Made by a program: the position numbers and the translations under genes. From positions 22,724 through 86,723 of the forward strand of contig JAAAJB010000055.1 in NCBI GenBank assembly GCA_016098155.1: DNA of 64,000 bases. Direction: 5' to 3'. Each line of letters begins with the position of its first letter. The stretch's first letter is position 1. The stretch comes from Actinomortierella ambigua (lineage: Eukaryota > Mortierellomycota > Mortierellomycetes > Mortierellales > Mortierellaceae). Shown piece by piece: positions 35,249 through 46,390 of the stretch. The notes under the pieces are model-generated. The model did not search any database. It saw only the letters and a program-made list of their open reading frames with translations, and was not told the DNA's origin.

Positions 35249-38200
35249 CTACGCCTGAGGTTTTCGCTGGATCAGGCGCACTTCACCACTGGGGCCCATT
35301 AAGAAGCACTGCACCAACCCAGATGATCCGGCCGGCATGGGGCTCGTATTCTTCGTGGTGACATCAGGTGGCGACGCAGGGCGCAAACCCGAGGACGACG
35401 AAGATGCAGGTCCAAGAGCAGCACCGCTACCGGCTTGATGATGGTGGTGATTCAAGCCCAAAGGCTGGCCAATCGGCCCCACCGCTGTCGTGCAGACCTT
35501 CCAACCCAGTCCCACGTGTAGCAAGGCCTCACGCGGCCCATGGCGCATCGGGTAGATCTCGGCTGTGCCTCGCTTGGGGGCATAAATGACCAGGTACAAC
35601 ATTAGATGTCTCCGGAACTCGACCGCCTTGTCGTTCTCATTGTCATCGTTGTCAGTGGTAGTGACATTGTCTGCTTCAACTCCTTTTCCATCTGCAACAA
35701 CGCCAACTTTTTCAAAAGGTGATTGTTGTTGTTGTTGTTGTTGTTGTTGTCTTGTGGGTGACGACCGTGGGGAAGATCGTCGTTCCACAGGGACAAGCTT
35801 CTCTTCCTGGATCCATCCACACCGTGCACCGCGCAAGCCCTTCCACATCCGGACGACCTCGCACTCCTCCAGATCGACGAGGAGGACACGCCCCAGCGAA
35901 TCGGTCATGGCCGCCAACCTCGAAGGGCGATGATGCACCGTGCCGCGCGTTGGTAAAGGTGCCAGTGATACGTGACGGATACACCGCTGCGGATCGGTCA
36001 GCCAGAGAATGGCTGGCACCTCGGTTGCTGGGGCCATAGCTGTCGGGCTCACGCCTCCGTCAAAGGAGGAAGTCATGCCGGATGAGGTTGTTGCTGTGTT
36101 TGCAGAGGTGGTGGCGGTGTTGCTGAGGGGACCACCCGTCGACCACCGTTTCCTTCCATAGTCTGGAGTGGCGGACCCAGTGCTTGTAGCCGGTGAGAGG
36201 TGACTGTTGTTGTATGGACCGTTGCCAGAGGGGGTTAATGTAGAGGATGGTTTTTGTGCGGGGGAGGACGGTCGCAACAGTGGTGAGGCGCCGCTTAGGA
36301 AGGACTTTGCGAGGCCAAAGACAGCGCTGGTGACACGGGAGGCGACTTGGCTGATGGAGGTGGCGGAGAACATGGGGCGCCCGGTGTTGGTGGAGGCATA
36401 AAAGACCATCATTGGCTGTGACCCTACTGCGACGAAGCGCTCGGTGGCCTCGGCGGAGTAGATGGCCGAGGACGCGGCTGAGGAGAAGCCGTTGGAGAGA
36501 GTCGGACGATGAGGTGCAGGACCACAACTTATCACGTCCACCATATGATCCTGATTCTGAAGGTGCCATTTTTTGTAGGTAAATGTCGGTGACTGGGCCG
36601 CGTGGATGTTCCGTTCTGGGAAGGGGGGAAAAGGAGAGAGGGGGGTATCGAAAGATATTCATGATTAGCCGAACGCGAACACAACCAGTCAGAGAGTCAG
36701 AAGTATCGCTCTTTTAGTACCTTGCCCCTTGCTTCCTTGGTTGTTGGACATGCGTAAAGCGACCCACAAGCTTTCGCCCTCGATGCAAACGACGCGACCA
36801 CCTTGGTAAACAATTGTCACTTCGTCTTCGTCTTCGCCAGGCGTCTTACTGGAGCCTATCCGGGCCTTTAAAGAGACGACCGGTGTATGATGAAGTTGCT
36901 GAACGACCAGCAAAGCTCCTCTCTAGTTGGATGATATCAACAAAAAGACATGGTGAGGCAGGATTAGCTCAGTTCGCGCTAGAGTGTTTCTCGGTGACGG
37001 CGACAGAAATTTCTGCGTGTACCTCATTGTAGACCCTGATGATTCCTGTATGATATCCAACGACCACATAAACTTGACTAGAGGAAGAACAAAAGGTGGG
37101 TGCACCGTTAGAATAGGAGACATGTGAAAATACTTGCAGCCAATTTCCACGGGAGGGGAAAAAAAAGGGCGTCTTACCTTTGGCGGGACTTTGGTGTATA
37201 GAGGGGCAAGCACAAGACAGAAGTAATAGAGTCCGACGGTCCATCCAGACCTGAGCCTTGACCGATGAGGACCCACCTGCTGCGCCCACCTTTGGTCTCA
37301 GTCGATGGGGGAGACGCTGCGATAGCTTCAGCCTTACTGGTAAGAATGGCAAACATTTTCTTGCTGGCACAGACGATGTAATCGCCACGGTCACAGACTG
37401 AGACTTTCAAATCCTGGGCGACGGTCATGTGGGGGTGGGTTGCCTTCCATGCATGCTTTTCCGCGGTTGTCGCTCCATGCTTTATAATAGGTGCTCCTCT
37501 GTCACTGCTGCGGTCAGAAGACAAGGGCGTTGTTCGGTTCGAGGCGGAAGAGACAGAGTCGTCGCGCTCGTCTGTGGGGAAGCCCGAGAGTCCGAGCCCA
37601 GTACGCCCTTTGGCAGAGGCAGGGCGTCGATGACTCTCCACTTCACTGCTATCGCGAGCAGATGATGCATGCTTTCCTCGCCGTATCGACTCCTTGGGTT
37701 TGTTGGTCACTGGCTCCTAAAAATCGCGAGAAGATGTTGATATGAAAGCGCATTCAATCAGTGGCACTGTCTAGCGCTCTCAGGGCTTTGAGGAGACAGG
37801 CCAGATAAATTGCATCCAACCATGTTACCTCGTCCGACCATGCCCAATCATCGTCGGGAATGTTCCATGGTCTTGATTCAGCGCTGTCCTCGGACAAAAC
37901 AATCTCATCCTCCCCTCTGTGGCGATCGCGACGACGCGTGGTTTTGCTCCTCTTGGCCGGCTCCTGGCGCGTGCCAGTGGTGTCTTCTCCTGCAGAGTCA
38001 TCTTCCTCGTCAATGATCTCATCTTTGATGATCTCCATGGACATGGTCACGTCCTTGAGGTGGTTAAGCCGTTGTGAGGAGCCCATAGCATCGCCTTCTT
38101 CATCATCGTCTTCGGAAAGCCGATCCTCAAGTCTTGATTGGTCTTTGGCACTCTCCAAGGCTTGTGCCTCCAAGCGTGGGTCTATATTGGTTTGGAGTTG

Positions 38201-38466
38201 AATCGATAGAGAAAAGAAATGACATCATCTCTTGGGTTATGATTCTTGGTTCAGCTTGGCCAAAGATTTTTTTTTTCTTTCTTTCTCGTTGGAGTTATGC
38301 GAGGTGGTGGTTGTCGGACTTGTGGTATGAAGGCACGGGCAAAGCAGAGTTCGTTTTTACCAGGAACGACGGGTATGGACCCCAGGAGGATGGACACCAC
38401 TTCGTGGGGGATGTTTCCCAGCGATTCAAGTTCCCATTGCGAAGACGGTGAGGATGACATTGTCAT
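35249..38466 (-). CDS. RAB3GAP2 (Rab3GAP regulatory subunit) N-terminal-domain protein
   Basis: Six exons in phase: 38466-38361, 38181-37829, 37716-37178, 37077-37023, 36922-36721 and 36615-35249, giving 873 aa. Recognisable pieces are QVYVVVGYHTGIIRVYNE, VTIVYQGGRVVCIEG, and the highly typical AMTDSLGRVLLVDLEECEVV then RMWKGLRGARCGWIQEE. In animals, Rab3GAP1/2 is the exchange factor for Rab18 at the ER and also affects autophagy. Ser/Gly/Pro and Gln inserts interrupt the fold. It is much shorter than human RAB3GAP2 (about 1,390 aa): the C-terminal domain is missing, as the stop comes shortly after QCFLMGPSGEVRLIQRK. The start at 38466 is not fixed, since the frame is open upstream to an ATG at 38502. 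Confidence 0.82.
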
Positions 38467-39019
38467 GACGGAGAGTGGTACATGGACAAGAATAAACATC
38501 ATGAACGAACCTTTGCCCCCCCACCTTGCACCTCACGAAACAGTCACGAGTGGGCCCTCATGGTGCCCGCCAAAAAAAGTGTTGCTTTTTTTCTTTATTC
38601 AGTTTGTGCTCGAAAAAAAAGGGGAAGGGTCAAAAGAGGGGGGTAGGTTGATGAACGAACAGGGGGAGAAAAGTGGTGGAAAATAAGTGTGAGGGTGTGG
38701 TTTGGGGAAAGAGAACTAGAATGTGTAAAGAAGTGGATGATGAACAAAAAAAAAAAAAAGGGTATTTCGGCAAGAAAACAACAGAAAACAACATGCAAAA
38801 AAAAAGTACACACTCCACCTTGACAAGAGGAAAGCAGAAGAAAAAAAAAACTCTCCCGAGAAACAAAAGTTGCCGAAACGAAACGAAACGAAAAAAAAGG
38901 AGAGGAAGGTGGTGTTGGGAGAATGTCTGATTGTGAGTGCGGTGAAAGAAGATCGTTGAGATGGCGCTTGAATGTATTGCGATTTCTTCCTTGTTTTTTT
39001 TTCTTGGGTGGTTTTTCTT
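38467..39019. promoter_or_regulatory. Spacer between importin alpha 3' end and RAB3GAP2 5' end
   Basis: Both neighbours run leftward, so this holds the RAB3GAP2 promoter and the importin alpha 3' UTR. It contains many A-runs on the plus strand (poly-pyrimidine on the coding strand). No gene is seen. Confidence 0.4.
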
Positions 39020-41530
39020 TTACTGCATGCTGCTGGGATCAAAGTTGAAGCCGCCCTGAGGAGCGCCTGGGTTTTGGTTGAACACAAAGGTGCCTGCAGC
39101 GGCGTCGACTTGAGGTGCCAGACCCGTGTCCTCGTCCTCCTCCTCGGCAAAGTACTTGTCAATGATGTGATACGCCCGCTTGTAAATGTCAGTGTTGTCA
39201 TGTGCCTGCAGATTATGGATCTTCTCCATGCCGCCAGCCTCCTCAATGTAGATCGCAAACTGGTTCACGCCGTTGTACTGCTCCTTCTCCATCTCGCCGA
39301 CCTTGAGGATGTTCTCCAAGCCGTCCAGAGCGACCTGGATGATCTTGTTGTCCATGCAGATCAGAATATCGCAAAGAGGCTTGATGCAGCCCTGGCTGAC
39401 CAGGTACTTGATTTGGTCGGGCTTGTTCAGGCCTCCAGAGGTGGCGTTCGAGATGGCCCAGCAAGCCTCCTTCTTTGTCTTAAAGTCGGCATGCTGCAGG
39501 ATGTTGATCAGTGGAGGGATAATGTTGGCATCAATCACGCTCTGGATCTGGACACAGGTACCGGCAGTGATGTTGGAAATGGTCCAGCAGGCCTCCTTGC
39601 GGATGTTGTCCTTGGGGCTGGACAACAGGGCCAGCAACGCCTGAAGAGCGCCACAGTTCACAATCACCTGGGTCTGCACATCATCGCCCGTCACAATGTT
39701 GCCAACAGAGCGCAGAGCAGGGGTCTGGACAGAGGCCATGGGGTGCATCAACAACTCGACGAGACGACGGCAGACGCCAGATTCAATAACGGCCTGAATC
39801 TTCTCATTCGAACCATCGGAGAGGTATGACATGGCCCAGCAGGCATCGATGAGGACCTCGTCGTCGTTCGAGTGGATCAACTTGGCCAGAACGCTCAGTG
39901 CAGGTGCAATCTATAGTTTTAGTGGGCGCAACCAGTAGGGGCTATTAGAACATGGCATAAAGAGATCCTCCACAAAAACACTCTCCCGCAGCTAGGCTGA
40001 TAGAGCCAACAACATACCAATTCCCAAACTGGGGGAGGGTTCTTGCCACGGCAAAAGTTGGACAAGGTCCAGGTGGCATTACGCAGCATCGACAACTTGC
40101 TGTTATCGTGCAGCAGCTGAAGCAAGGGCATCAGAGCACCTTCGCGAAGGACAATATCACGGCAGCGGGGGCTATCACCAGCGATGTTGCCAAGAGCCCA
40201 AACAGCCTACATTTAGAGCATAAATGATGTTAGATTTGGAAAAGCTGCTAAACCCTGATAGAATCATGAAAGAGTTATCCGTTAATGCCATCCATACCTG
40301 CTCCTTGACATCGGCAACAGGGCTGTTCAGAAGCTCAACAAACAGAGGGACAGCACCAGCCTCAATAACATATTGTGTCTGAACGGATGAACCCGAGGCA
40401 ATGTTGGTCAAAGCCCATGCAGCCTCAAACTATGTAAATAGAAAAATGGGGAGGTTGGATTGTTTGTGGAACAAAGCGGCGATACACAAGTCAGATGTAT
40501 GATCCTTGTATGTTCAGAGTACATTCGTTGGTGATGCCAAGACGAAAAAAAAAAATTACCTGAACGACTGCATGAGGCGAGCGCAGGAAATCGACGAAGC
40601 GGGGGACGACACCGCAGCGGATAACCTCGTCAATAGGGGGATTACGCTCCTTGGAAAGCAGCTTACGGAAGCGGGTGGTGGCCTGGAGCTGGTCATCGAC
40701 ATTATCCGACATGACACCGGCAATCATGGAAGGAAGCTGCTCGTGGAACTATGATTGCATCAGAAGATATCAACGGTGACCAAACGGTTTAGCATATTTT
40801 TTTTTTCTTTTCGAAAGAGTTTGCATGTTGGCAGTCATTGACTGTGCCTCGCCCTCGTTTTTTGTATCCTGAAGCGATGTGGGGCGTAGTACAATCAACA
40901 TAAGGAAAACTTGGTCTGTTGTCCTGTCCTGGGTTAGGGGTCACACTGCCATCCTGATAATCCAAATAGGTGCCATGTGCTGTCTCATCCTCTTCTTTCT
41001 GTTTTGTCCACCTTTGTTTTCTTTTGGCGGCAACAGTATCAATAACTTTGCTCTCCCACTGTGCTGTCCACGCGGCACCACAGCCTTTCTTCATGTGGGT
41101 TGTCAGGGCTGGCTCAAAACGCGTCAACCATGCGACAAATATGAGCTGCTCCTTTTGAGTCGCAGTGCGTGAGAAGGCAATAGGCCGTTGTGGCAGAAAT
41201 GCCACAGCAGCGATGGGAGAGAGACTGCGGTAGTACATGCCGAATGCAAATACAGCAGCCTATAGGACATTAAGAGGGAGCTTGGCCCCCCCTATTTCTT
41301 CTTCGCAAGAGGTGTATTGTTACCTGAATGTTGGCAGCAGAGGCGCTCTCATCCTCGGATTCCTCCGACTCTGCAGCAATGACCATGTTGCGGCGCTTGG
41401 TGAGGTTCTCCTCGCGCTTCTGCTTGCGAAGCTCGACGTTGAGCTCGTTGCGGTTGCGACGCAGCTCATCGGGTTTCAGGGCGTTCCTGCTCTTGTAGTT
41501 CTGCTTACGGTGCTCGGGGATTTTGTCCAT
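39020..41530 (-). CDS. SRP1: Importin subunit alpha (karyopherin alpha)
   Basis: Five exons, all phase 0: 41530-41324, 40748-40560, 40429-40298, 40206-40018 and 39910-39020, giving 535 aa, the usual family length. The N-terminal importin-beta-binding region is basic ([33 protein letters not shown]). About ten armadillo repeats follow with the NLS-contacting Trp/Asn pattern ([74 protein letters not shown]). The C-terminus ends in the acidic Cse1-binding type patch ([12 protein letters not shown]). It carries classical NLS cargo with importin beta into the nucleus. The first intron (575 nt) is unusually long for this window and contains a long open frame, treated separately. It is divergent from CWC25. 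Confidence 0.97.
40789..41259 (-). other. Long open frame inside importin alpha intron 1
   Basis: Within the intron, leftward, an open frame runs about 156 codons from a possible acceptor (CTATAG before 41259) to a stop at 40789-40791. If spliced from exon 1 (donor at 41323) it would stay in frame, because exon 1 ends in phase 0. The translation ([53 protein letters not shown]) looks protein-like but matches no family I know. It may be a nested or alternative coding exon, or chance. Confidence 0.3.
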
Positions 41531-42008
41531 GGTGGATTGCTATTTCGTGACAAGAAAGGATGGATGACTGTACAGAACAATGCAGAAGGTCAAGAAAAGA
41601 AGGAAAGAAAGAAAGAAAGAAATAAAGTCTGTGAGTAATGGAGGAAAATAAATCACTCTTGGAGCATGTTATGCATGCGGGCGGCTAAAGAAACAGGTGA
41701 ACATGATTCGTGTGTTGTGGGGGGGGGAGGGGTTATAGCGTACGTTCGAGACCGAGCAGTGATGGGGGGGGAGAGACGGGGTGAGAGGGAGGGCAAAGAG
41801 AAAGAAAAAAAAAAAAGACAAATAGGGTGGCAAAAGGTGACCAAAAAAAAAACCGACCCCCTTCTCCCTCCTCCCCTCGCAAAAAAAAATCCTACGTCAT
41901 TTCTGCGTGGAAAAGCGCTTCTCTGTATAGAAGTTACACATGCCAAGTCAACTGCCTTTGACCCCAACCTTGTTCTTCCATCCAATCGAATCCATTTAAC
42001 AGACAAAC
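41531..42008. promoter_or_regulatory. Divergent promoter, importin alpha / CWC25
   Basis: 478 bp between two housekeeping start codons pointing apart. It contains an AAAG microsatellite (about 41602-41622), G-runs near 41720-41770 and A-runs near 41800-41890. No specific factor site is claimed. Confidence 0.45.
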
Positions 42009-43735
42009 ATGGGAGGAGGAGACTTGGTAAGAGACTTTTGAGATGCCTGCGTGCTCAAGGTTCGATCCTTCTATATTCGGTGGCCAGATTTCTTCTTGAT
42101 GACTAACATTTCTATGTCTCTCTAACCTTTTAATAGAACTTGAAAAAATCCTGGCATCCAGGAACCTTCCGTAACCAGGAGAAGGTCTGGAAGCAAGAAC
42201 GTAGGGCTGCTGAAGAGGAAAAGAAGCTTCAGCAGCTGCGGAAGGAGCTGGAGGAGGAGAGGCAGATTCAAGAGCTGCAACGGATTCAGGAAGCAGCAGG
42301 AGGCAAGAAGCGGCAGGATAGACTTGACTGGATGTATCAGGCACCACCGACTGGTAGTAACAAAGACGAGGCAGCACTTGAGGACTACCTGCTTGGTAAG
42401 AAGCGAGTCGATGACATTCTCAACAAAAAGGCTGACGACATGGCCAAGCTGAGCCGTGAGGCAGATATTCTGGCCAAGGGTGGATCGTCCAAAGCCAACA
42501 ATCCCCGCGACATCCAAGCCAAAATTCGCGAGGACCCTCTGTTGGCCATCAAGCGTCGTGAACAGGCAGCTCTTGAGGCAATCGCTAGGAACCCCATCAA
42601 ACTGCGCCAGATGCAGGAAGGCAAAGATGGCAGCGGCAGTAGCAGCAAGAAAAAGTCCAAGAAGAGCAAGAGCGACAAGAAGAACAAGGATGATCGACAT
42701 AAGAGCAAGAAAGAGTCAAGACATCGCCACCACCACAACCACCATCACTCTCGTCATCGCGACGATGGCGAAGAGGATAATGACCGCCGATCCAGGAAAC
42801 GCTCTCGATCACCTTCTAGCTCCAGATCGTCGTCGGGATCTAGATCTCGCTCGCCAGTGAGGACGCATCAGCACTCATCCAGCTCCCACATCAATATTTC
42901 CCGGCGTTCCCGCTCGCCCTCTCAATCACGATCACGATCTCGCTCGCGCTCACCGCAGTCGAGCCTGATGAGAAAGAAAGTACGAAACAGTTCTAGGACA
43001 CCCTCTCCAGCAAGGACACGAGACCGTTCACCATCACCACGGTCTCGTTCATCCAATAGTCGGTCGGAGCCGGAGCGCTTTGTGGAAAGGTCAAAGGCGA
43101 GACCAAGGTCACCGGTAGCGAGTACGTCTCACACCAAATACAGCTCAAGAGGACGCTCCCGATCGCGCTCACCACCTCGCACACACGCCCGTCTACGGTC
43201 ACGCTCTCCACCCCGCACTCGCTCTCGTACTCCGCCGCGTCAGAGACATTCTCGTTCCCGCACACCACCACGTCAAAGGCAAAATCACTCTCGCTCACCA
43301 CCTCGTCAACGACATGCCCGTTCTCGATCGCCGGACCGATTCCGTCGTAATGACCACTATCAAAACGATCAGAGCCGGCATGGCCGAAGCAGCCATGGAG
43401 AGAGTGGGCGATATGAGAGTCGATCCAATGGACAAAATGGTCATTCCAAGCAGGCTGAGAATGGACAGGACAAAGATGCCAAGGAAGCTCAGGCGGCCGA
43501 GAAGGCTCGTCGACTCCAGGCTATGATGGATGATGCTGCGAAGGAGGAGCAGCTCAGGAAGGAGCGGCTGGCAGATGTGCGCGCCATCGAAGCCAGGCAG
43601 GAAGCGGAGGAGGAGGCTAAGCGTGCGGATACCTCCAAGGGTGGCAAGGCGTCATTTCTCAAACATGCAGAGCGAGCAGCCTTCGATCGTTCCTTGTCGG
43701 ATCGCATTCAACGAGGACGCTTTGCTCGCGAATAA
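42009..43735 (+). CDS. CWC25: Pre-mRNA-splicing factor CWC25
   Basis: Two exons, 42009-42026 and 42137-43735, giving 538 aa. The 18-nt first exon encodes MGGGDL, joining to NLKKSWHPGTFRNQEKVWKQ, the almost invariant CWC25 start. The Cir_N-type helix (EEEKKLQQLRKELEEERQ) and RLDWMYQAPP then LEDYLLGKKRVDDIL follow. The C-terminal half is a long RS-type domain rich in SRSRSP and His repeats, and a charged helix closes the protein. CWC25 enters the Prp2-activated spliceosome and promotes the first transesterification step. Yeast Cwc25 (179 aa) lacks the RS part; animal and filamentous-fungal forms often have it. The TAA stop lies inside an AATAAA that may also serve 3' processing. Confidence 0.95.
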
Positions 43736-44464
43736 AAACGTATTTCAAACGTGGAGTAGCCACGTTTACACACATGATCAAATCGGCTGTTCTTTTTTTT
43801 CGATGATTGATCACCTCACTCACTTGTGATTGAATACCTTTGCTGCTCACCAAGCTCGGACACTTTACAGATTGTAAGGAGTCGCAAGGCGAGCAGCTCT
43901 CCAAGAGGTGGGCAAATTGGATCAACAAAATTTTTGATAACAGCCAAAGAACACACACTCTTATGCCCACTGGTGGAAGCACCACTAAGTGTGGATGTAG
44001 CAACAGGCCTCAACCAATGGTCTATGCCTAGCAAGGAAGATAAACTGGCAGCTAAAGACGACGGAGTATGCGACAGAGCAGGGAGGACACGAAATAAAAA
44101 AAAATACGCTCTGCCAGTCAGAACGCGTGCCTGCCCCCTGATTTCGGGTGAAGGCGTCGGTATCTCTCGGTGATGCAGAGTGGCACGAGAGCGTCACCCA
44201 AAGCCACAGGTCAACCAACCCATCGAGCAGAAGGAGAGAAGGGAGAGTGAGCGAGCTGGCGGGAGTGAGAGCGTGAGGGGCACATGGTTCCTCTTTTAGA
44301 TGGGGAGGGGAGGGAGCACAACACGGGATTCAAGAGCTCATGCATGAGCCAGATTTGGAACGTTGGCTTTGGTGGTATGAAGGGGCAGTACAGAACTGAC
44401 CACTCATTGCTTTTTTTCCCCCCCTTCTTTCATCTTTCATTGCTCATAGTTGCACCAGCTCATT
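43736..44464. other. Intergenic region, no gene seen
   Basis: Short open frames on both strands without recognisable protein. It should hold the roadblock gene promoter. A poly-C/T stretch at 44408-44425 lies just before that gene's start. Confidence 0.35.
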
Positions 44465-45108
44465 ATGGTACTCAATTGCGGAACGGAACGAGACTCGAAG
44501 ACATGGCTGTCATACTCAGTTTGGTGATGTGGATGCTTACACTATGGACCCACTCTTTAGTCAGAATTAGAAGAGACCATTCGGCGTCTGACAGCGAAGA
44601 AGAATGTCCAAGGTGTGGTGATTGTGAATCAGCTGGGCCTGATGATTCGGTCGACGCTCGACGCAGCTCTGGCCAAGCAGTATGCTAGCCTGATGTCTGA
44701 GCTGGTGCGGATGGCCCGAGACTCGGTGGTTCAGCTGGATGCTCAGGTACTTGTCATGTCTCTGTGTTTTAGTCCGGTTGTCTGTCTCTCTTGTTCTCAC
44801 TCTCTCAAACACAGGGAGCAACCGTCAGTCTCTTCATACAGCGAGAGGCTAAAACGTCACATACAAATCTCGTCTATCGTGAAACTAGAACGAGCTCACG
44901 TTCCTCAGGATAAGGACTAAGAAGCATGAGATTATGATTTGTCCAGGTATTGTGTTGAGGATGGGGGATGGGAAAGAGAGAGAGGGAGAGTGAGGATGGA
45001 AAGTCCCTTGGCGAGAGACTCACGCTCTTTTTTTTTTTTTTTTCTTCTCTCTCCAATGTAGAGCGCGAGTACCTCATGATTGTGGTCCAAACCCCCGAAA
45101 GCGCGTAA
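44465..45108 (+). CDS. Dynein light chain, roadblock/LC7 type
   Basis: Four exons: 44465-44467 (ATG alone), 44561-44746, 44889-44946 and 45062-45108, giving exactly 97 aa, the normal family length. The sequence runs SELEETIRRLTAKKNVQGVV, then IVNQLGLMIRSTLD, QYASLMSELVRMARDSV, NELTFLRIRTKKHEIMI, and ends EREYLMIVVQTPESA. These match roadblock throughout. It forms a homodimer that binds the dynein intermediate chain and supports minus-end-directed transport. The ATG-only exon is inferred: it is the nearest ATG with a GT directly after it (GTACTC), it gives a 93-nt intron, and it reproduces the family's N-terminus. No upstream alternative fits as well. Confidence 0.88.
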
Positions 45109-45280
45109 CACTGCTCTGCCTCCCCCCGCTCTCCCACACTCTCTCACATACATGCACACACGCACCTCTTTCTCTCTCTGGAGTCTACTACCTTTTTTCT
45201 TCATTTAGAACCTCTTTTCTGTCGAGACGGAGAATAAAGGGAGCGACTTGTACTTGTGGATATGGGAAACAGGTGCCTCC

Positions 45281-45304
45281 TGTGATGTGATGTGATGTGA
45301 TGTG
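45281..45304. repeat. GTGAT pentanucleotide microsatellite
   Basis: Four to five tandem GTGAT units. Confidence 0.9.
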
Positions 45305-45533
45305 GATGTGCCTGGCTGGGTGGCTGAGAATCAGTGGCGTTGCAATCAGTGTCTCTCTTTTTTACTCTCACTCACTAAAAGAAAAGGGCGAGAGTGAGAA
45401 CGAAAGAGAAGCAGAGACCTCCCATCAAACCATCTTTCCTTGTCCAATTGAGCACTCGTGGAATCACCCCCCCCCCCCCTCCCTTCCCTCCCCCATTTTT
45501 TTTTTCCCCCCTTTCCCCCCCCCCTTCCCCTCT

Positions 45534-45543
45534 NNNNNNNNNN
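45534..45543. other. Assembly gap (10 N) flanked by duplicated sequence
   Basis: Ten N. The string CTCGTGGAATC followed by a C-run occurs both before (about 45456) and after (about 45552) the gap. Confidence 0.95.
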
Positions 45544-46390
45544 CATTGGGCCCTCGTGGAATCCCCCCCCCCCCCCTTTCATTATTGTTCCTGCCTCACT
45601 CCCCTTCCCCCCTATACATTCATACACCCTCACCCACATTCGACCTCGGAGTAAGTTCTCTCGCCCTTGCCCTGCATCCTTCCATCCCCGAGACAATCTC
45701 TCTCTCTCACCTCTAGACGAAAGGAGGAGAGAGGAAAGAGGGGGGGTGAGTGTGTGTACCTTCCCCCCCCCCTCTTTCCTCCCTCCTCCTTGTGCCCCAG
45801 CCAGTACATAAGCACGAGCTGGGTGGTGGACCGCGCGAGCCATAGCTCGGTCAGCCATTCTCACCTCACCAACAGTAGCAACAGGATGTGTGTGTACTGC
45901 ACCTGTTCTCTGCATCAGCTTCGTCATTGGTCCACTAGCTATTCTTTCTGCACGAGCCCAACCCACTCAGGGCCACACAGCCTGTCTTCTTACTTGCCTA
46001 CCAGCCTGCCTGCCTGGTAGTTCCCATGAGAACTGCCTTACAGCTCCATCTCCCCGCACTTGAATGCTCCCCATTTCTGTTTTCTGCATTTCCAACAGCC
46101 GGGAAAGCGCGCACTGCCCCTCTTTCGTCCTCTTAAAACACCACTCTCGCTAGAGTCGTGCAAAGGTTTACGGCGCTCTCCAACCTCCTCACCATACTTT
46201 TGCATTTCTTTTCTCGGTGGGCGCATCCGCTTCCAATCAGGCATACTGTATTAGCCCGATTCTCTCCTTATCGACAAGTCCATCGCTCCCATCTCACGGC
46301 CATCGTCCCATCGCTGAGCAAGAGCATTTCCCCACCGGAAAAGAAAAAAAAAAACTCAAACAGCCAAAGCAAGAGTCAAACGAGGCCGCC

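Larger units (their letters stand above)
45109..46390. other. Low-complexity intergenic region containing an assembly gap
   Basis: Long poly-C, poly-T and CT/CCCT tracts, a GTGAT pentamer repeat at 45281-45304, and ten N at 45534-45543. The right end (45950-46390) is the likely 5' leader and promoter of the OSR1-like kinase. No gene is supported. Confidence 0.5.

Noticed and set aside
42058..42068. GGTTCGATCCT, resembling a tRNA B box
   Set aside because: No matching acceptor or anticodon stems and no A box at the right distance. It lies in CWC25 intron 1.
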